Shown: one piece after another, positions 1-11,465 of the stretch
How positions within the stretch are numbered: position 1 is the first letter of the stretch
How the letters are laid out: each line of letters begins with the position of its first letter
From: Pseudonocardia sp. CNS-139
GTDB taxonomy: Bacteria; Actinomycetota; Actinomycetes; Mycobacteriales; Pseudonocardiaceae
Reading direction: 5' to 3'
Assembly (NCBI GenBank): GCA_001942415.1
Contig: MKJX01000088.1
Coordinates: forward strand, 1-64,000
DNA: 64,000 nucleotides
Notes under the pieces: generated by a model
What the model was told of the DNA's origin: nothing
What the model saw: only the letters and a program-made list of their open reading frames with translations
Database searches by the model: none
Made by a program: the position numbers and the translations under genes

Positions 1-461
1 GTCACGCGGCCCGGCTCGATGAACGCGGGCACGATCACCACGCCGTCCACCGGGGCGCCCGCGGCGGCCAGCTCCGCGCCGAGCACGTCGGTCTCCAGCG
101 GGAAGTGCCCGCGCAGCGTCGAGTCGCTGCGGCTGGCGAGCACGTAGTCGGCGCCGTCCGCGGCTGTCGTCATATTGCGCGCGACATCGCGGTTCAGCGC
201 CGCCGCGTCCGCCTCGCCGAGGCTGCGCGAGTTGGTGAGCACGAAGAACGCCGGCGTGTCCTGCGCCAGCGCCCACCGCAGGTCGTCGACGTCCCAGCGG
301 GTCAGCACGGGCAGGTTCGCGATGCTCTGCGTGCCGGTCGGGTCGTCGTCGAGCACCACGAGCGTCCGGCCGCCCGCGACGGCCGCCGCGAGCGTCGCGG
401 GGTCGACCGGCCGGACCGGCGGGTACCCGCCGACCACCGCCTCCAGCGGGATCGCCGTCAC
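1..461 (-). CDS. Four-carbon acid sugar kinase family protein (DUF1537), C-terminus cut by window edge
   Basis: The N-terminal ~153 residues are present and the rest lies beyond the window start. Family enzymes (OtnK/DtnK type) phosphorylate four-carbon acid sugars such as 3-dehydro-tetronates in the cytoplasm. The signature DDDPTGTQ is at about residue 38 and SRSDSTLRGHFP at about residue 116; both are typical of the N-terminal DUF1537 domain. Start is GTG at 459-461, overlapping by 4 bp the TGA of the upstream GntR gene, so the two are translationally coupled. The coupling suggests the regulator controls this kinase in response to a sugar-acid catabolite. No frame break is seen in this part. 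Substrate cannot be told from the sequence. Confidence 0.9.
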   Translation of the reverse strand, partial: MTAIPLEAVVGGYPPVRPVDPATLAAAVAGGRTLVVLDDDPTGTQSIANLPVLTRWDVDDLRWALAQDTPAFFVLTNSRSLGEADAAALNRDVARNMTTAADGADYVLASRSDSTLRGHFPLETDVLGAELAAAGAPVDGVVIVPAFIEPGRV

Positions 462-1173
462 GCCCGCTCCTCCGCCCGCTCCGCGCCCAGCACGTGGACC
501 CGCAGGTCGGCCTGGGTCTGCGCCATGTGCGACTCCATCGCGTCCCGCGCCCGTTCCGGGTCGCCGCCGCGCACCGCGTCGACGATCCGCTCGTGCTCGG
601 CGATCGCGTTGCGCTGGATCTGCGGCACGGCCGACGTCTGCCGTCGCGCCTCCACCAGCAGCGCCCCGAACGGCTCCAGCAGGAACGGGACGAACACGTT
701 CCCGCTCGCCCGCATGATCGTGTCGTGGAAGGCCATGTCGGCCTCGACGAACAGGTCGACGTCGCCCTCGACCGACGCCGCGAGCATCTCCGCGATGCAC
801 GCTCGCATCTGCTCCAGGTGCTCGGCGCTGCGGCGCACGGCCGCCAGCTGCACGGCCCCGACCTCGACCATCCGCCGCGCCTCCAGCAGCCGCTCCGCCA
901 CCCCGCCCGGCGAGCTGCCCCGCGCCGACGCCCTGACCAGCACGTCCAGCGAGCTCCACGCGTCCGGCGGGTTCACGAAGGTGCCCCGCCCGCGCTGGAC
1001 CTCGAGCACGTTCTCGCCCGCAGGATGCGCACCGCCTCCCGCAGCGTCAGCCGGCTGATCCCGTGCGCGGCCGCCAGCTCGCCCTCCGGAGGCAGCGCGG
1101 AGCCCGCGGGGTACCGTCCGCTGATCACGTCCTCCAACAGCTCGTCGGCGAACCGTTCGGGCAGCGACGACAA
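458..1173 (-). CDS. GntR/FadR-family transcriptional regulator (one frame break)
   Basis: The winged-helix N-terminus (ERFADELLEDVISGRYPAGS, then LPPEGELA and SRLTLREAVRIL) is in one frame. The all-helical FCD ligand domain, with FVEADMAFHDTIMRASGN and the downstream EHERIVDAVRGGD, follows in the next. Inserting one base near 1014-1015 (GCGAGAAC for GCGGAGAAC in sense) restores one protein of about 238 residues, normal for FadR types. Start is TTG at 1173 with AGGAGG placed about 5 bases upstream. It is divergent from the KAP NTPase gene, with a near-perfect palindrome between them, and upstream of and coupled to the DUF1537 kinase. It probably represses itself and the kinase; the break is probably a sequencing error. 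Confidence 0.85.
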
Positions 1174-1196
1174 GCGGCCTCCTCAGCGGGATCGTG

Positions 1197-1214
1197 ACAT
1201 CAGATGTCTGATGT
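1197..1214. promoter_or_regulatory. Inverted repeat, likely GntR operator
   Basis: Arms ACATCAGA and TCTGATGT are perfectly complementary around a 2-base centre. The site lies between the divergent GntR start (1173) and KAP NTPase start (1239). FadR-type repressors commonly bind such short palindromes next to their own genes; that this one is bound is inferred. Confidence 0.6.
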
Positions 1215-1238
1215 GCAACGAGTGAACAACGTGGGGCG

Positions 1239-4219
1239 ATGAGCGTCAAGACCGCGACGCGAGGGGGATCACGGGTGGCCGCTCCGGCTGCGGGGCTGGA
1301 CGTGCTCGGCACGGTCGACGGGGTCGAGTTCGCGATCGGGAACACGCCGGAGCCGTGGCGGCTGCCGATCGACCTGTTGATGGTCTCGGGGGGCCAGTCG
1401 GGCGGGCTCGGTGTGCTCGGGAACGCCGTGCGGGAGGCGATGCCAGATCTCCCCTGGGACCGGCTGGGCTACGGCTCCCTGCAACCGCAACGCCCGCTCG
1501 TGCTCACGGTCGCGGACGAGGACCGCCGCCACGCCGGCTCGGCGCTGCGCGAGATCGCCGTGGCCACCACGCGGGACCGGGAGTGGGGCTCGGCGTACGA
1601 GGCTCCGGCCAGAGTGGAAGCCGCGGCCGCCGCCACCGCCGCCGTGATCCGCCTGGCCGAGACCAACGGGATCACAGCCCTCGGCATACCCATGCTCGGC
1701 GCCGAGGCCGCGGGCCTGCAAGTCGAGGAGGTCGCGGCCGTGGTCGTCCCGCACACGATCACGAGCGCCACCGCGCTGCGTTCGGGGAACCTGCGGCGGA
1801 TCGTGTTCGTCTGCCGCGACGACCGGGCCGAGCAGGCCATCCGCCTGGCGTGGTCGCTGCGGGCAGAGGGCTCTTCCTTGCTGCAGCCCGCCAATCCCGC
1901 CACGGAGGAGCTGCTCGGACACACCGTCGCGGCCGCGCGCTCGCGTGGCGCCCGGCAGGCCGCAGGGCTGGACGTCCTGCTCGCGGCCCTCGTCGTGGCC
2001 GGGCGGCATCCCGATGCCACCGAACGGCGCGCGACTGCCGCCCTGTTCCGGGCCCTGCCCGACGATCCGGCCGATCGGATCGGAAGGCGCTCGAGGCCGC
2101 CCAGGTCGACCCGGCGGCGATGGAGGTCGCCGCCGCAGTCGGGTCGCGGGCACCGGAGGTCGCGGGCCTTGTCACGACCGCAGTACGGGTCGCCGAGCAG
2201 GTCGCAAGCGGCTATGTCATGCCCCACCACATCGCCGCGGCCGCGATGGGTGGCGTGCTCGCGGAGCCCGCCATCCCGCCGGATGTTCTCGCCGTGCTCG
2301 GGGTCGACCAGCGGCAGCTGCGTGACGCGCTCCGGGACGCCATCGCGCAGTCCTGGCCCGGCGAGTCCGCCGACGCCTGGACCCGGGTCTGGGAGCAAGG
2401 CGAGAAGGCGCTTCGCGGGGCGGCGCCGTCCGTCCGCCGCTACGCCGACGTCCACAACGACGCCGAGGCCACCGAGGACCGGCTCGGCATCACCGCCGAC
2501 GTCGAGGCGATGGCCGCGCTGCTGGCCGCGACCAGCACGACCCCGCCGCTGTCGGTGGCGCTGATGGGCAACTGGGGGAGCGGCAAGTCGACGTTCATGG
2601 CGCTGGTGCAGCAGCGGGTCGCCGCGCTCAGCGCGGCCGCGGCGGCCGACCCGGAGAGCAGGTTCGCGCCGGTGATCCGGCAGGTCCGGTTCAACGCGTG
2701 GCACTACAGCGACGACCACGTGTGGGTCGGGCTGATCGAGCACCTCTTCCGCGGCCTGCGCGAGGCCGCGCCCGCCACCGGCGACGACGCCGTGCCCGAG
2801 CTGGAGGCCAAGCTCAAGGCCGCGCAGAGCCGGCAGGCGAAGCTCGACGACGAGCTGGTCCGGATCGACGAGCTGGACCCCGACCAGGGCTGGTGGGGCT
2901 GGCTGTGGGAGCCGCGGCGGTTCGCGCTGGTCGTGCGGGCGGCGGGGCGGCAGGCCGTGCAGGGGGCGCCGTGGCGCCGGGTCCTGGTGGGCCTGTTGTG
3001 GCTGGTCGCGGTGGCGGCGGTGGTGGCCGGCGGCGCGTACGGCTGGCAGTGGGCGTCCGGTCTCGCGGTCGTCTCGGCGGCGCTTGCGCTGCTGGCGCCG
3101 GTCGTCTCGGCGTGGCGGCGGGCCCGGGAGCTGGCGGCGACGGCCCACACGAAGCTGGTCGCGGACAAGAAGCAGGTGGCCGCCGAGATCGTGCAGCTGG
3201 AGCAGAAGCTCGACGCGGCCGACCCCGTGCGCGGGCTGAAGGCGCTGGTCGAGGAGCTGAACACGGGCGACCGCTACCGGTCCTACCGCGGCCTCACCGG
3301 CCAGATCCACGAGGACCTGCGCCGCCTCGACGAGCAGCTGGGCGGGCTCGGGCGGCGCGAGCGGCAGCGGATCGTCCTGTACGTCGACGACCTCGACCGC
3401 TGCACGTCGACGCGGGTGGTCGAGGTGCTGCAGGCGGTGAACCTGCTGCTCAGCATGCCGCTCTTCGTGGTGGTCGTCGCGGTCGACCCGCGCTGGCTGA
3501 TCACGGCGATCGAGGACCGCCACGGCAAGGACGCGCGCCCGCTCGACTACCTCGACAAGATCTTCCACATCCCGTTCGCGGTGCGCCCGATGCACGACCG
3601 TGCGAGCGAGTACCTGAGGTCGTTGCTGCCGCCGGTCGAGGCCGTCGAGGACGAGCCGGCCGCACCGGTGGCGCCGGCCGTCCCGGACGCCGAGCGCGTC
3701 GCGCCGGAGCCCCGGCCCGCGCCGCGGCCCGCACCGGCCGTCCCGGAACCCCCGGTCGCGCGGGCGGAGGAGCGGCTGCGCATCCGGGCGGCCGAGGCCG
3801 CGTTCCTGCCGGAGGTCGCCGCGCTGCTGGAGACGCCGCGGGCGGTCAAGAAGGCGGTCAACCTCTACCTGCTGCTGCGGGCCACGGTCGCCGACGCCGA
3901 CCTCGACGACTTCCTCGGCGACGAGCATGGCGGCCCGTTCCAGGCGGCGGCGCTGCTGGTCGCGGGGATCGTCGGGGACCCGGCCCGGGCCGAGCAGCTG
4001 CTGAGCGCGGTGATCGCGGCGAAGCCGGACGCCCCGATCGGCCCGGTGCTGCCGGACGGCCCGCTGGCCGCGCTGGTCGACGGGTTCGCGCAGCGGTACC
4101 CGCTGCTCGGGGAGGTGGCCGCCTACCAGCGGTGGGCGCGGACCGTCGCCCGCTACAGCTTCCAGAGCTACGCGTTGTTCGGGGACGCCGCGAGCCCGGC
4201 GAGCCCGGCGAGCGCCTGA
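1239..4219 (+). CDS. Macro-like / Clp_N-like / KAP P-loop NTPase multidomain protein (one frame break)
   Basis: About 993 residues once one base is restored near 2080. Residues ~25-200 resemble a macro (ADP-ribose-binding) fold: an early GNTPEPW..DLLMVSGG segment and a later LAETNGITALGIPMLGAEAAG segment followed by RRIVFVCRD. Residues ~210-370 look like two degenerate Clp N-repeats (LDVLLAALV; MPHHIAAAAM then VLGVDQRQLRDAL). The KAP NTPase follows, with Walker A GNWGSGKSTFM, the FNAWHYSDD motif, two adjacent membrane helices (WRRVLVGLLWLVAVAAVV and SGLAVVSAALALLAPVVSA), and Walker B IVLYVDDLDRC. A proline/alanine-rich linker precedes the C-terminal helical part. KAP proteins are membrane-associated NTPases often linked to phage or plasmid exclusion; a defence role here is inference. 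It overlaps the convergent XRE gene by 52 bp. Confidence 0.75.
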
Positions 4220-5007
4220 GCCGACGGGCTGTCCGGCGCGGCGTGGTAGACGATCAGCTGCTGGCCGGGCGCGCCGTTCACGGCGAACGACTGGTGGGTG
4301 AGCGTCAGCGTGCCGACCCGGCTGTGCTGGAAGACCTTCGGCTCGGCGCGCTTGCTGCGCACCTCGTGCCGGGCCCACAGCTCGCGGAACTCGGGGCTGC
4401 CCGCCGACAGCTCGCCGACCAGCGCGACCAACCGCGGATGCCCGACGTCGGCCCCCGCGGCGGCACGCAGGTTCGCCGCGACCGTCCGCGCGACGTACTC
4501 CCAGTTGCCGTAGAAGCGGCGCGCCGCCGGGTCGAGGAAGATCGTCTTGGCGAGGTTGTCCGTGATCGCCATGTCGCCGTAGAGCGCGGCCGCCATCCGG
4601 TTGCGCATGAGCACGTCGTTGAACCGCCCGAGCACGAACGCCGGGTTGTCCGGCCACGACTCCAGCAGCTCCCGCAGCTCGGGCGAGGCCCGCTCGACGG
4701 AACGGAAGGCGGGCCGCGCGGGGCGGGCGAGCAGGTGCAGGTGCGCGGACGAGTCCGGGTCGAGGCTGAGCGCCCGGGCCAGCGCCCCGACGACCTGGTC
4801 GGACGGTGAGCGCTCGCGGCCCTGTTCGAGCCGCACGTAGTAGTCGGTGCTGATCCCGGCGAGCACCGCCAGCTCCTCGCGCCGCAGCCCGGGCGTGCGC
4901 CGGCGCCCGGCCGGCGGCAGCCCGACGTCCTGCGGGTGCAGGGCCTGGCGGTGGGCGCGGAGGAACTCGCCGAGCGGGTTGGTCCCCAGCGGGTGGGTCG
5001 AGTCCAC
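4168..5007 (-). CDS. XRE-family (MmyB-like) transcriptional regulator
   Basis: An intact 279-residue protein. The N-terminal helix-turn-helix includes [20 protein letters not shown] followed by EQGRERSPS, the standard opening of actinobacterial MmyB-type regulators. The C-terminal MmyB ligand-binding domain contains [17 protein letters not shown] and ends with the usual HQSFAVNG and [12 protein letters not shown] segments. Start GTG at 5007 was chosen because the helix-turn-helix begins about 15 residues later, as in homologues. It is divergent from the aldo/keto reductase at 5116, a common pairing in which the regulator controls the neighbouring oxidoreductase. The reading frame is clean. 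Confidence 0.92.
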   Translation of the reverse strand: MDSTHPLGTNPLGEFLRAHRQALHPQDVGLPPAGRRRTPGLRREELAVLAGISTDYYVRLEQGRERSPSDQVVGALARALSLDPDSSAHLHLLARPARPAFRSVERASPELRELLESWPDNPAFVLGRFNDVLMRNRMAAALYGDMAITDNLAKTIFLDPAARRFYGNWEYVARTVAANLRAAAGADVGHPRLVALVGELSAGSPEFRELWARHEVRSKRAEPKVFQHSRVGTLTLTHQSFAVNGAPGQQLIVYHAAPDSPSAQALAGLAGLAASPNNA

Positions 5008-5013
5008 CGACCT

Positions 5014-6088
<1,075 letters not shown>

Positions 6089-6091
6089 GGG

Positions 6092-6839
6092 TCAGCGGCG
6101 GGGCGGGTCGAACCGCCGGGACAGGCGCGAGAAGGCCGCCGGGGCCGCTCCGTGGACGCGGGCGCGAGCGTCAGCCAGCGGGGCACGAACACCTCGGTGC
6201 GGCCGCGCTCGATCCCGTCGACCAGCTCCGCCGCGACCCGCTCGGCCGGGACGGGCCGGGGGAACGTCCGGTGGTAGGGGCTGCCCCGGCGGGCGAAGTA
6301 CCCGGTGTCGACGGCCCCGGGCAGCACGGTCGTGACGCCGACGCCGCCTCCAGCCGGACGCGTCGGCGAACCCGCGCAGCCCGGCCTTCGTCGCGGCGTA
6401 GACCGCCTCGCCGGCGACGCCGACCGCGGCGATCGACGCGACGAACACGACGTGCCCGCCGGCCGCGCGCAGCGTCGCAGCAGGGCCCGGGTGAGCTGCA
6501 CGGGCGCGACCAGGTTGACGGCGACCAGCTCGTCCACGGTGGCCGGCGGCGTCTCGGCGACCGGGCCGGCCCACCCCAGCCCGGCGCCGTGCACCAGCAG
6601 CTCGCACCGGTCGGCGGCGGCGTCGGCGACGGCCCGGACGCGTCCGGGGTGGCGAGGTCGGCGACGAGCGCCCGGCCGCCGGTGCGGTCGGCGACGGCGT
6701 CGAGGCGGGCCTCGTCCCGGCCGACCAGCAGCAGCTTGCAGCCCGCGAGCGAGAGCCGGTCGGCCACCGCGGCCCCGATGCCCGACGACGCCCCCGTGAC
6801 GAGCGCGGCCCGGCCCGCGACCGGCGTGCGGCGGCTCAC
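6092..6839 (-). CDS. SDR-family NAD(P)-dependent oxidoreductase (about five frame breaks)
   Basis: A classical short-chain dehydrogenase of about 250 residues. [15 protein letters not shown] is the cofactor motif near residue 15, followed by [12 protein letters not shown], the [13 protein letters not shown] helix, the catalytic [20 protein letters not shown] (S...YxxxK), then [13 protein letters not shown]. These pieces sit in three frames. One-base losses near 6150, 6350-6360 (two), 6480 and 6640 explain them all; three have the same sense context GC(C)GTCC. Start is GTG at 6839. It follows the DMT transporter by 19 bp on the same strand, so the two may form an operon. Substrate unknown. Confidence 0.85.
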
Positions 6840-6858
6840 GGGCCCTCCCCCGGCTCGT

Positions 6859-7794
6859 TCAGCTCGGTGCCGTTCTGACGCGTTCGGCCGCGGGTAACCC
6901 GGTCTCGTCGAGCCGGTGCAGCAGGTAGGAGCCGCGTGCGGTGATGAGCGCGATCCCCGCGACGACCACCGCCGCGCCGACGGCCGCACCGCCCAGCTGC
7001 GCGGGGGAGGTGTCGATGCGCTCACCGAGCCAGCCCACACCCACCAGCACGGCGACGATCGGGTCCGCGCTCGTGATCACCGCGACCGCGGGCGAGACCA
7101 GCCGGCCCTGCTGGAACGTGTTCTGGCTCAGCAGGAAGCCCAGCGGCCCGATGATGCAGACGACGTAGAGCACGGGGTGGCGGAACGGCTCGTCCCACCC
7201 GACCCGGAGCTGGCCGGTGATCACCTTCATCAGGCCGGCCGTCACGCCGTAGAGCACGCCGGTGGTGAGGGCGAGCGCCAGCACCCGGGACGGATGCTTG
7301 ACGCTCCCCGCGTAGATCAGGCACCCGACGACCACGGCGGCGAGCCCGATGACGAGCGGCAGCCCGGAGGCGAGGTCGACGTCCGCGTGCGGCTGGCTGG
7401 CGACCGGCCGCGCGAGCAGCAGGAAGATCGAGAGCCCGGCCGCACAGCAGAGCGCCCCGAGAATGGTGAGCAGGTCGGGTCGCCGGTGCGACATGAGCGC
7501 CGTGAACCCCGCCGCGAACGCCACCCCCGTGACGAGCAGCGGCTGGACCACCGCGAGCGGTCCGTACGCCAGCGCGACGAGCTGCAACAGCAGCGCCACG
7601 ATCGTGGCCGCGAGCCCCAGCAGCCACATCGGCCTCTTGGTGAGGTCCACCAGGAGGCGTGGGCTCAGCGTCGGCGCGAGCTCCACCTCGTGCGTCGCGC
7701 GCTGCTGCGCTGCGCTCGCCAGCCCGAACCCCGCAGCGCCGAGCACGGCGGCCGGTACGGCGATCCCCAGCGCCGTCCCGGGGTCTATCGCCAC
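6859..7794 (-). CDS. DMT-superfamily (EamA/NIPA-like) transporter
   Basis: An intact 311-residue integral membrane protein with about nine or ten hydrophobic helices, such as [20 protein letters not shown] and [20 protein letters not shown]. The repeat architecture and helix-end motif [11 protein letters not shown] fit the drug/metabolite transporter superfamily, in the DMT subgroup with NIPA-like magnesium transporters. Start is GTG at 7794. It heads a probable two-gene unit with the SDR downstream. The export or uptake substrate cannot be predicted. No frame breaks. Confidence 0.85.
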   Translation of the reverse strand: MAIDPGTALGIAVPAAVLGAAGFGLASAAQQRATHEVELAPTLSPRLLVDLTKRPMWLLGLAATIVALLLQLVALAYGPLAVVQPLLVTGVAFAAGFTALMSHRRPDLLTILGALCCAAGLSIFLLLARPVASQPHADVDLASGLPLVIGLAAVVVGCLIYAGSVKHPSRVLALALTTGVLYGVTAGLMKVITGQLRVGWDEPFRHPVLYVVCIIGPLGFLLSQNTFQQGRLVSPAVAVITSADPIVAVLVGVGWLGERIDTSPAQLGGAAVGAAVVVAGIALITARGSYLLHRLDETGLPAAERVRTAPS

Positions 7795-7882
7795 GTCCGC
7801 CTCCCCTCTTAGCGCGGTCAGCCCCCTGGCGGAGCCTTCCGTCCCGCGTCCCCCGATACAAGCGCCAACGACGCCTCCACGC

Positions 7883-7902
7883 GATCGGGTATTCCCCCGA
7901 TC
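7883..7902 (-). terminator. Hairpin downstream of the GT-WS/DGAT gene
   Basis: GATCGGG and CCCGATC form a perfect 7-bp stem with a 6-base loop, 19 bases past the stop of the acyltransferase gene. There is no T-tract, as is usual in actinobacteria. Confidence 0.5.
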
Positions 7903-7920
7903 TCGGGTACGAGACCCACG

Positions 7921-10303
7921 TCAGCGGTGATCCCGACGCCGGTCGTGCGCCCCCAGTGAAGCGCCGACGGCCAGCCCGACTCCGTCCGCGAGCGGCAGCA
8001 CGGGGTAGACCTCGACGATCGGGTCGCCCCCGATGTGCAGCGTCCGCCGCGCCCCGGGCATCACGGACGCGAGCAGGTGGAAGAACCGCCGCCCGTAGAT
8101 CCGGCGTACCAGTAGCGCCTGGACCCGGCCCGGGAGCAGGCCGAGCACGGTCAGCACGGCGGCCGCGCCCTCGGGCTGACCGGCCGACGAGCCCTCCTCC
8201 AGCGCGCGCGCCACCCGGGCGACCCGCTCGGCCGGCGGCATCGCCGCGGTCGGCAGGTCGAGCGAGACGGCGGCGGTCCGGTTGCCGGGCGTGCGGCTGC
8301 TCACCCCGGCGCTGGTGCGGGTGGTGAGCGGCACCATCGCGCGGACGGTCGGCGGCACGGGCCCGCGTTCGGCGAGCAGTCCGTGCAGCGTCTCGGCGAG
8401 CACCGCCAGCACCAGCACGGTCGTCCCGACGCCGTGCGCGCGGGCCGCGGCGCGCACCCGGGCGCGTCGAACACCACGCTGGCCCGCTGGTGCGCGGGCC
8501 CGGCGACGCGGCCGGTCAGCGGCGACCGTCCGGCCGTGCCGGCGCGCGCGAGGCTCGCGATGCCGCGCACGACGGTCAGCGCGCGGTAGGCCCGCTCGCG
8601 CAGCGGCACCGGCGCCGGGGCCGCCGCGACGTCGGCCACGCGGGTCGCGTCTCGTCGGTGAGCAGCCGGATCAGCGCGTCGGTGACGGCGAGCCCGTCGC
8701 CGAGCGTGTGGTGCACCTTCGCGAGCACGGCCTGGCGGCCCGTGGCCGGCTCGCGCGCGGCCCGCAGCCGCCATCCGGTGGTGAACGGGTCGACGGGCTC
8801 GGCGAAGAACGCGGTGACGGCGTCGTCCCAGGTGGGGTGGTCGCCGCCCGGACCGATCACCACCGGGCGGCGGTCCAGGTGCCGGTCCGGGTCCGGCACG
8901 GCGTCGGCGACCCACCGCAGCGGCCGGCCGGGGCGGGGCCGCGCGAGCCGGCGGCGCAGCAGGTCGATGTCCGGCACCCGGGTGCGGATCAGCGCGTCGA
9001 GGTGCGCGGGCAGGTCGGCCGGGCCGCCGTCGACGACGATCCGGGCGCCCACCTGCTGCGGCACGTCGGCCGTGGCGGCGTGCAGGAACAGGGCGTCCTG
9101 CGCGCGCAGCCGGCCGCTGGTGGGGGCCCGGTCCGGCGCCGGGAGCGCGCCGAGCGCGGCGACGTCCGCGGCCAGGTCGGTGGCGGCGAGCCGGTCGCGC
9201 AGCCGCCGGGTGACGGCCGCCCGGTGCGCGGGGTCGGCGAGCGGCCGCCCGGTGCGCGGGTCGGCGAGCGCGGCGCGGCGGGGTGAGGTCGGCCGGGGCC
9301 GGGCAGACCCGGGCCAGCCCCGCCTCCGCGAGCAGCGCCGCGTTGGCCCGGCCGTGCCCGGGGATCGGGGCGAAGAGCAGCAGTGGACGGGCGCAGGCCA
9401 GCGCCTCCAACGCGGTGGCCCCGCCGCCGTTGGTGACGAGCAGGTCGCAGTCGCGGGTGGCGGCCGCGGGGTCGTCGACCCAGTCGAGCACCCGCATCCG
9501 CGAACCGTGCGGGTGGGTGGCCGCGACGCGGTCCAGCCGGGCCCGGGCCGCCGGGTTGCGCGAGGCGCTGACCAGCACGTCGGCCCCGCCGTCGAGCACG
9601 GCGGCGCAGGCCGCCGCGAGGTCGCCGAACGCCATCGACCCGCCCGAGACGTACGCGAGCGGGCGCGCCCGGGCCGGTCGCGGCGGGGGCGGGACGAACC
9701 CGCTGGTCACGGGCAGCGCTGTCACCCGCGCGGCCGCTCCCGGTGCGGCCCGTTCCAGCAGCGCGGCGCCCTCCGCGGTGGTGACGAGGTGCAGGTCGAG
9801 GGCGGCGTCGGCCCACAGCGGGTGCGGCGCCGGGTCGGCGACGAGCGCGACCGCGGGCACCGGCAGCCGGCCGTGGCGGCGCAGCCACCCGAGCCCGGTG
9901 ATGCCCTCCGGGAACGTCGCGACGACCAGGTCGGGACGGTGCGCGGCGACCTGCCGGGCCAGCCCGCGGCCGCTCCACGCGCCGATCACCGCGCGCGTCC
10001 CGGCCCGGAACGGGCGCACCCGCCACAGCAGCCGGAAGTACAGCTCGTAGAGCCACGGGAGGCGGCGGACCGCGGTGGTGTAGATCGCGGCGAACGCCGG
10101 GCCGGTGCCGCGGCCCATCCCGTCGAGGGTGTCGGTCAGGGTCACCTCGGCGCCCGGCCACAGCCGCCGCACCCGCTCCTCGACGCCCGTGCGGCCGCGT
10201 GGTGGCCGGCCCCGAGCCCGCCCGTGACCAGCAGGACCCTCGCCGGTCCGGCCGTTCCGGCGGGATCGGCGGCTTCGGTGCCCGCCCGGGCCGTTGACGT
10301 CAT
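7921..10303 (-). CDS. Glycosyltransferase fused to WS/DGAT acyltransferase (about four frame breaks)
   Basis: The N-terminal ~350 residues are a GT-B lipid glycosyltransferase of the MurG/MGDG-synthase kind: VLLVTGGLGAGHHAAA near residue 25, LAYVSGGSMAFGD, then LLVTNGGGATALEALA and PGHGRANAALLAEAGLA. The C-terminal ~450 residues are a WS/DGAT: RLRAQDALFLHAAT, the active-site KVHHTLGDG (HHxxxDG), and late PGNRTAAVSL and IYGRRFFHLL. Breaks lie near 8462, 8650, 9285 and 10197. Once the 9285 base is restored, no stop and no ATG/GTG start separates the halves, so one bifunctional protein of ~794 residues is implied. Start is ATG at 10303. The enzyme may glycosylate and acylate the same lipid; this is inference. 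Confidence 0.7.
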
Positions 10304-10332
10304 CGGCGTTCCTCGCGCGGTAGGTTGCGATC

Positions 10333-11457
10333 GTGGACGGAGGTGCCGGGCGCCCCGGCCGGATATTGCTGCTGTCGGCACCGGTGGGGGAGGGGCACGT
10401 CGCCGCCGCCCGCGCGCTCGCCGCCCGCATGCGCCGGCTCTGGCCGGACGCCGAGGTGCGTGAGGTCGAGGACACCGGGCTCGGCCACGAGCGCCGCGAC
10501 CGCGCGCTCCAGACCCTCTACGCGCTCACGATGCGCGCCGCCCCCGGCCTCTACGGCATCGGCTACGACATGCTCGTGCGCCACCCGCGGTTCGCGGAGC
10601 TGTGCAAACGGGTCACGGCCGGCCTGCTGGGCCGGAGCCTGGGGCCCCGCTGCTGGCCGCCGAGCGGCCCGACCTGGTGGTCTCGACCTACCCGATGATC
10701 TCCGGCGGGCTGGCGTGGCTGCGCCGCAGGGGCCGGCTCCCGGGCCGCGCCGTCGCGCTCGTCACGGACGTCGCCGTGCACCCGTACTGGGTCTGGCCCG
10801 AGCTGGACGAGACGTGGACGCTGCTGCCGGCGTCGCGCGACCAGGCCCGGGCCCTCGCCCCGGCGGCGAACGTGCGCGTGGTGCCGGCCGCGGTGGACCC
10901 GCGGTTCCGCCCCGGCGACCGCCAGCGGGCGCGGGCCGAGCTGGGCCTGCGTCCGGACGCCGTGGTCGTGCTGGTCACGGGCGGGTCGCTGGGCTTCGGC
11001 GGGCTCGACCGGCTGACCGCCGCCGTGCTCGCGGCCGGCGACGGCGTGCAGGCCGTGGTGCTCTGCGGGCGCAACGCCCGGCTGCGCACCCGGCTGCTGG
11101 CCCGCCGGGTGCCGGCGAACCGGCTGGTCGTGCGCGGCTGGACGGACCGCGTCGCCGAGCACATCACGGCCGCGACGTGGTGCTCACCACAGCCGGCGGG
11201 ATGCTCGCCACGGAGGCGCTGGCCGTCGGGCGGCCGGTGCTGTTCGCCGCGCCCGTCCCCGGGCACGGCCGCGCGGGCGCGAGATGACGGCCGCGGCCGG
11301 GTTGGCGCTGGTCTGCCCCACGGCGGCGGACGTCACGCGGGCGGTGAGGCGGTTGCTCAGCGACCCGCGGGAGCTGGCCCGGCTGACCCGCCGGGCGGCC
11401 GAGTTCGGCGGCCGTGACCTGGACGCCGAGCTGACGGAGCTGGCGGCCCGCGCCTAG
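10333..11457 (+). CDS. GT-B glycosyltransferase, MGDG synthase/UgtP-like (three frame breaks)
   Basis: About 375 residues. It is a paralogue of the glycosyltransferase half of the divergent gene: ILLLSAPVGEGHVAAARAL near the start, DLVVSTYPMISGGLAWLRR, VALVTDVAVHPYW, VLVTGGSLGFGG, VLTTAGGMLATEAL and LFAAPVPGHGRAGA. Such enzymes transfer a sugar from a nucleotide sugar to a membrane lipid at the inner face. Single-base losses occur near 10645, 11170 and 11278; the last makes a false stop just before the final ~58 residues. Start is GTG at 10333, only 29 bp from the divergent start. It ends 8 bp before the convergent membrane-protein gene. Confidence 0.85.
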
Positions 11458-11465
11458 ACCGGGCG

